DNA of 64,000 bases. Source: Sternotherus odoratus. Taxonomy: Eukaryota; Chordata; Testudines; Kinosternidae. The notes beneath the pieces are model-generated. The model saw only the letters and a program-made list of their open reading frames with translations, was not told the origin of the DNA and did no database searches. The DNA lies in assembly GCA_032164245.1 (NCBI GenBank), contig JAVMKO010000005.1:39708133-39772132 (forward strand), written 5' to 3'. The position numbers and the translations under genes are program-made. Shown here piece by piece: positions 59,367-64,000 of the stretch (its first letter is position 1; every line of letters starts with the position of its first letter).

Positions 59367-59473
59367 CTAAAGACAAAGGAGAAAAAAAGCTTTTTGGCTT
59401 TGCATTCACTCCTCTGATGAGGGATGATGGCACCACCCTATCAGATGATATCCATGAGCTTTATGTTTATAAG
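59367..59473 (+). CDS. DOCK3: DOCK3 internal exon 8 of 10 (DHR-1)
   Basis: The acceptor is gttacag ending at 59366. The donor gtaccc at 59474 is poor by consensus. The 107 nt complete a Thr codon and encode KDKGEKKLFGFAFTPLMRDD followed by GTTLSDDIHELYVYK, ending in phase 0. These are later strands of DHR-1. The intron to exon 7 is only 697 bp. Confidence 0.93.
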
Positions 59474-60251
59474 GTACCCAAACTCACAACTCTTCTAATG
59501 CTGCATTCCCAACCTGCCACCTATGTATTCCTATTTCAGTGTAGATACATTTGAGTAAATATCATTGCATTTCTGATAATGCTGTTTTTCATTACATGAG
59601 GAAATAGTGATAGGATTCTGAAGCTATTTATAACAGATCCCATATTGTAGGACTTGGTATAGATGGGTTTCATTTTTCAGCTACAATTGATTTTTCCCTA
59701 CAAATTATAATGACTTTTGTGACTCCTCTCTAGTTTTAAATACAGACTCACTAGTATTCATAACCATCCAAGAATGCTATGAGGGTATGTTATTGCTGTA
59801 CACTTTTATGCTCTGAAAACATGCTGTTATGGACTAGACTAGTAATGTGAGACACCATAACCCTGCTTGGCAATACTCTAGCAGAGTAATTTTGTCCTCA
59901 CCAGGTTACCCTAGTTTTTTCCTACAATGTATAGATATAGCTCTCAAACAATATATGTAGTGTATCTGAAAGATCCTTAAAATTTCTGAAGGGGTCTGTG
60001 GGTGGGAGACCACATTTTCTTAAGCACAGGTGACTTAATGTACTGTACCTGACGATGGCAATCATAGGTTTCTGTATATAGATTTTCTGTGCACTCAGAA
60101 GATCGTACAATGGGATTCTGATCTATGACTAGGTCTCCTAGGTGCTATGATAATACAAATAATAATTCAGAGTCAATTGCTAGCAAGGCATGAATGTGTG
60201 GAATCAAGTAAATTCACTGGGTAAAATTTAGTTTCCTTTATGTATCTGCAG
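59474..60251 (+). other. intron between exons 8 and 9 (778 bp)
   Basis: Plain AT-rich intron. No repeat or other feature recognised. The 697-bp intron between exons 7 and 8 (58670-59366) contains only a Penelope-like tail and short CA/GT and G tracts near 59270-59320. Confidence 0.6.
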
Positions 60252-60423
60252 TGTGATGAGAACAGCACATTTAATAATCATGCTCTGTACCTGGGGCTGC
60301 CTTGCTGCAAAGAGGACTACAACGGCTGCCCTAACATCCCTTCTAGCCTCATTTTCCAGCGTAGTACCAAAGAGACCTTCTCAATCTCGACCCAGCTCTC
60401 CTCCACCAAACTCACCCAGAACG
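60252..60423 (+). CDS. DOCK3: DOCK3 internal exon 9 of 10 (end of DHR-1)
   Basis: The acceptor is tctgcag ending at 60251. The donor gtacca at 60424 is another non-consensus GTAC site. The 172 nt begin in phase 0 with CDENSTFNNHALYLGLPCCK and run through NIPSSLIFQRSTKETF to SSTKLTQN, leaving one base of a Val codon. It closes DHR-1. A Helitron starts about 100 bp downstream in the intron. Confidence 0.93.
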
Positions 60424-62129
60424 GTACCATAACTATCCCTTCTGAAAACAAGGGCGTTGAAATATGTTCTGTGTTTTCAGTATAATGTTCCTTTTTTCTA
60501 TAGTTTAATGTTAGCTGTGCTTATCTATATATATAAAAGTCAAGTGGTGTATGTATGTATGTATGTATGTATGTATGTACGTATGACAGCGAACTCCTCC
60601 CGCACCGTTTGAGCCAGAGACTTGAAATTTGGTACAGTGAGGGGTATTAGGGTCTAGATGCTGGTAAGGGTCGAAAAATTTTCGGATCTCACCTCTGACG
60701 CCCCCCAGGGGTGAAAGTCTTTCAGGGCCAATCACATCGGCTGGGCGGTTAGGTGATGATGATGTCATAATACCCCCCTCCAACAGACACCTCACTCGCT
60801 CAGCTCACCCCTCCCTCCTCCAACGGAACCCCGGAGATCCCTCAGTTCTCTGCCCCTCCCCCCTCCCAACGGAACCCTGGAGATCCCTCAGTTCTCTGCC
60901 CCTCCCACCTCCCAACGGAACCCCGGACTCCATAAGCTCTGTGCCCCCCCCACCACCTGCGAAGGTCCCCGGAATCCCTCGGCTCTGGGCCCCCTCCCTG
61001 CCTGCGACGGATCTGAGTTGGGTTTGGTGGGACGGTAAGTGAGGTGGGGGTGTCGGGTTCAGTCAGGGGGTGAGGTGGGGGTGTTGGGTTCGGTCGGGGG
61101 GTAAGTGAGCCGGGGGGTGTCGGGGTTGGTCTGGGGGGGTGGGAAGGTGTCGGGGTGGGTGAGGGGTGAGGTGTGGGTTTGGTCGGGGGGTAAGTGAGCC
61201 GGGGGTGTTGGGGTTGGTCAGGGGGTGTCAGCTGTCTGCCCCCTTCCCACCTCCGACTGACCCGAGCAACACCGGGCACTTATGCTAGTATTTACTAAGC
61301 TCCATTGCTACTGGCATGAGTAGAGACAGTTTTTTTTAAGGAGATGAGTAACAGAGATAGTATATATATTTCTGTAAATAGAAGCACAAAGGCTAGGATA
61401 AAACATTGTTAATTCTGATTAAACTCATGAGAATAATAAATTCAAACTTAGCATGTTTACTCAATTCCAAATTAGCTCTCTTGGGCTTTGTATTGAAGGT
61501 TTCTGTGATAAAGGTTTGATGTTGCTTACTTCAAGGTCTTCAGAGGCACCGAAGGGTGATATGTGACTGCCCAGATTGCAACATCAAGACAAAATGGGGA
61601 GAGATACAACCTTTACTTTTTAAACACCATTAATTTCTTTGGCAATAATGTAAGATATGTTTCTGAGGTTTACTCCTTGGGTTTTCTCTTTGAGGTGAGA
61701 AGTAATTAATGGAAAAAGTATCACCTTTGCAATCTCTCACATCTTGGGGGTGGCTTTCTTCCTACCTTACTTGTTTATAAATTTTGACTGGTTCTGAGTG
61801 TGTTTCTAACCCACAAGCTTTTGTTATAAAAAGAAGATTTTTGAACTGTTAGTATTTTAGAGGCTTCACTTAAACTTATACCATATTTCAGTCTTTCATT
61901 ATATTGCATGAAAAGCAGGAGTGAGACCATAGACAAGATCTAAACATGCAATGGAAACTGAAACATTTTGCTTTCTTTCTATTAGTGGTCGGTCTGGCCC
62001 TTTATAGTTGGCTGGGATTCTAAAGTTCCGAATCAGTATGACATCTACTGCCCCTACTAAACATTCTTCAGTCTTCTTGTGCTTTTCAGTATATCAGAGT
62101 GCATGTTCCTTTGTTGTGTCATTTTGCAG
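60424..62129 (+). other. intron between exons 9 and 10 (1706 bp)
   Basis: Nearly half is Helitron copy 3. The rest (61289-62129) is plain intron ending in a weak pyrimidine tract before the exon 10 acceptor. Confidence 0.6.
60524..61288 (+). mobile_element. non-autonomous Helitron, copy 3
   Basis: Begins TCTATATATATAAAAG after an A and ends with hairpin acccgagcaacaccgggc, then CTAG before a T. A (TATG)n microsatellite at about 60549-60580 and the block agagacttgaaatttggtac are shared features of the family. The interior from about 60775 to 61255 contains ctcctccaacggaacccc units and a G-rich half made of gggtgtcggggttggt-like units. It starts 100 bp after the exon 9 donor. Confidence 0.88.
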
Positions 62130-62227
62130 TGGACTTGCTTGCCCTCTTAAAATGGAAGGCTTACCCAGACCGTGTAATGGATATCCTAGGAAGACTGAGG
62201 CATGTCAATGGCGAGGAAATTGTTAAG
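62130..62227 (+). CDS. DOCK3: DOCK3 internal exon 10 of 10 (start of helical repeat region)
   Basis: The acceptor is tttgcag ending at 62129 and the donor gtactg starts at 62228. The 98 nt complete Val and read DLLALLKWKAYPDRVMDILG followed by RLRHVNGEEIVK, ending in phase 0. This is the beginning of the armadillo-like helical part after DHR-1. The wording of this segment separates DOCK3 from DOCK1/2/5 and DOCK4 as I remember them. The next exon, expected to start FLQD, is not visible before the window end. Confidence 0.92.
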
Positions 62228-62670
62228 GTACTGAGTCAACTAATGGTCACTCTTGCTGATGGAAAAGTTATTTTTTATGATAGAGTCTGAGGGAGCAAAC
62301 CAGAAGAGGTCTTCCTGTGACTGACTCTCTGCTGTTAATTTTGAAAGCCCAGATAATATGACTGTTATCTGATATGTTATGTACCTGGTATTTTTTAGGG
62401 GGCTAAGGGTTTTGTGTACATATATTTTCAATGTGTAGATAAGGAAAAGTCACGTTTCTACTTTATTCCTTGACCAAAAAAAGTTAAATATTGAGATAAT
62501 GTTGAACATTACACATTAATCTATAACAGCATTAGAATGTTGCAGTTATTTAATACATTTAAAGGAAAATTTAGACAAGTTTAAGAAAATAAACATATGA
62601 GAGATGGGAATTTAAAACACTAATTCAAAAATCCTAAACTCCAGAAACACTGCGTCAATCCACATTATCC

Positions 62671-64000
62671 CTGCCAACTATAGCTTCTTCTTGGAGTTAT
62701 TATCCCAAAGGGGTTCCACTTTACATGGGCACTCATCCAGGCACTTTTGATCAGATCTGCCAAGGGTCCTTCCCCTTGGCAATGAGCATTCCAGCTGCCT
62801 CAGAGAATCCCATGTCCTATCAAAGGATAAGATCTGCTCTAGCTTCAGGAGAAGATCCAGGAAGCTGAGTCAGGACAGACTGAAGTTACTTCTTATGGAA
62901 CAGTCCTTGAGAGCAACCATCACTTCAGCATCTGACTCCCCCTGCATACACTGACCTCAACCTCTCAGAGCATTCTGATGACGACTGTGGCTCCAATGAG
63001 CAGAGAAAGGGTAGCTTCAGAGCATTTAAAGCCCTCTAAAAAGAACAGACACCACTATCTGCATATGTGGCATCTAAAAGAAGAGGAAAGTCACCCCAAA
63101 GGCCAGGGATTGAGAAGACAGTAGGGGTACAACTAGGCTTCTACCTCCTCTGGTATCCAGATGTCGGTACTCATGAACAAGACACATACTTCCAGCATGC
63201 ATACTGAAAGTCTTACGACAAACAGACCTGTTCAGCATGATTATTGGTACCCTTGGAGCCCTTCAAACCCAAGGACTTGAAGAAACTGCCACCGATGCCA
63301 ATCCAGGCACCCTCTTCATGCTTTGTGCATAAGGAGCTTATGAACCACCCATCCATGCTGTCTCCAGTACCACTCAACTCACCTCAGCTTGAGGAGCAGT
63401 GTTCAGAATTGCTGATACCAACCAGTCTCCTCTATTATGAGGCTCTCTGAGTCACAGCCTGAAACTACTGTACTGAGAGGTACACAGAGATTTCCTACCG
63501 GTACCACTGTATCCACCTGTCCTGACAAACTGCCCAGCTCCTGTGCACCTCCACACTAAGTCAGCCATTGGTTCCAACTCAGAATCCAGTACCAACACAA
63601 CCACCAGTACTGAAATGACCAACAGTACAAACACTCCTAGCTCATTCATTAGATACAGGGGGGCAACACTACCTTGGACTCAGACATTTCTGTCCAGGAT
63701 TCCACCACATTTCCATTCCAACCTCCCTCTCCAGCAGTGTACCCTAAGGAAAAGACCCCTGGAATGAGCCAACTTCCAACCTGCCAGCATTGGCAGGAGC
63801 AACCTTACATCCCTTCCCCTTTCATTATATACCTCCCCAATGGGCTTTCTGGAACCCCAAGGCTCCTTACGCTGACTAATTTTATAGAATTCCCTAACAG
63901 AAGAGGACCTATCAAGAGAAGAAGGCACTGGGACCTTATTCGCCAGGAAGACCCTTTGAAAGAACAAGAGATAAGGGCAGAAAAGAAGGCATTACCTTCC
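62671..64000 (+). pseudogene. DIRS/Gypsy-like retroelement ORF remnant (runs off window)
   Basis: From about 62671 (gcttcttcttggagttatta, similar to the boxes at 8725 and 9155) the sequence becomes less AT-rich and holds long broken open pieces on +. Examples are VPLEPFKPKDLKKLPPMPIQ with APSSCFVHKELMNHP (63244-63450) and a Ser/Thr-rich piece (SSTNTTTSTEMTNSTNTPSS, 63543-63767). The Pro/Ser/Thr-rich style is like the gag-type ORF1 of DIRS or Gypsy elements. No zinc knuckle, protease or RT is visible. Class uncertain; it is not DOCK3 coding sequence. The stretch 62228-62670 is plain intron. Confidence 0.45.

Noticed and set aside
60842..61279. 145-codon proline/threonine-rich frame on the minus strand
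   Set aside because: Helitron internal repeats, not a gene.
62228..64000. Possible next DOCK3 exon (expected FLQD...)
   Set aside because: No acceptor followed by matching codons was found; the tail is retroelement-like.
1..64000. CRISPR arrays, bacterial operons, tRNA or rRNA genes
   Set aside because: None seen; all tandem repeats lie in transposons or microsatellites, and the splice-site structure is eukaryotic.

Overview
This is a window of vertebrate nuclear DNA, most likely from a turtle. That reading rests on ten clean coding exons of a DOCK-family gene, separated by large introns that are packed with transposable elements. The elements include CR1 LINEs, Penelope-like retroelements, PIF/Harbinger, hAT, Tc1/mariner-Tigger and Helitron DNA transposons, and many MITEs in the mix I associate with turtle genomes. 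The organism call is an inference from repeat style, not a database match.

The only host gene recognised is the middle of DOCK3 (Rac guanine-nucleotide exchange factor, DOCK-B subfamily), on the + strand. The exons are 1810-1891, 9779-9839, 10745-10892, 35011-35099, 41134-41259, 53681-53805, 58507-58669, 59367-59473, 60252-60423 and 62130-62227. They total 1171 nt (about 390 codons), all have AG/GT borders, and all join in one uninterrupted frame. They encode the segment before the C2-like DHR-1 domain, the DHR-1 domain itself (mainly exons 6-9), and the start of the following helical repeat region. The start and end of the gene lie outside the window.

Layout. 0-10 kb: two Helitrons, a Harbinger-type MITE, CR1 pieces and a DIRS/LTR-like fragment with a small hAT MITE inside it. 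10.9-35 kb: a 24 kb intron with Penelope tails, a hAT element and a Tigger-like element. Its centrepiece is a full-length-type CR1 on the minus strand (about 31.0 to 21.1 kb) split by a 5067-bp PIF/Harbinger element (24519-29585, TTA target duplication) and by a second, smaller insertion. The Harbinger carries a transposase with an intact catalytic triad but one in-frame stop. It also carries a two-exon Myb/SANT-like partner gene on the opposite strand, again with one stop. A third ORF is nested in the partner gene's intron. A homologous third ORF occurs at the same place in a second, degraded Harbinger at 49031-50855. 35-43 kb: a CR1 split by a hAT, further hAT, Tigger and mariner MITEs, a palindromic Penelope insertion, and two oppositely oriented multi-hairpin Harbinger MITEs on either side of exon 5. 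44-62 kb: quieter introns with scattered MITEs, a second Tigger-like copy, a hAT element and a third Helitron. 62.7-64 kb: a retroelement ORF remnant that runs off the window end.

The strongest lead for something undescribed is the third Harbinger ORF (27596-27886 and about 49785-49990). Its predicted peptides are alignable without gaps at 31 of 64 positions between two otherwise diverged elements. Two others stand out: the inverted MITE pair around the frame-neutral exon 5, and the recurrent presence of internal GC-rich minisatellites in unrelated element classes.
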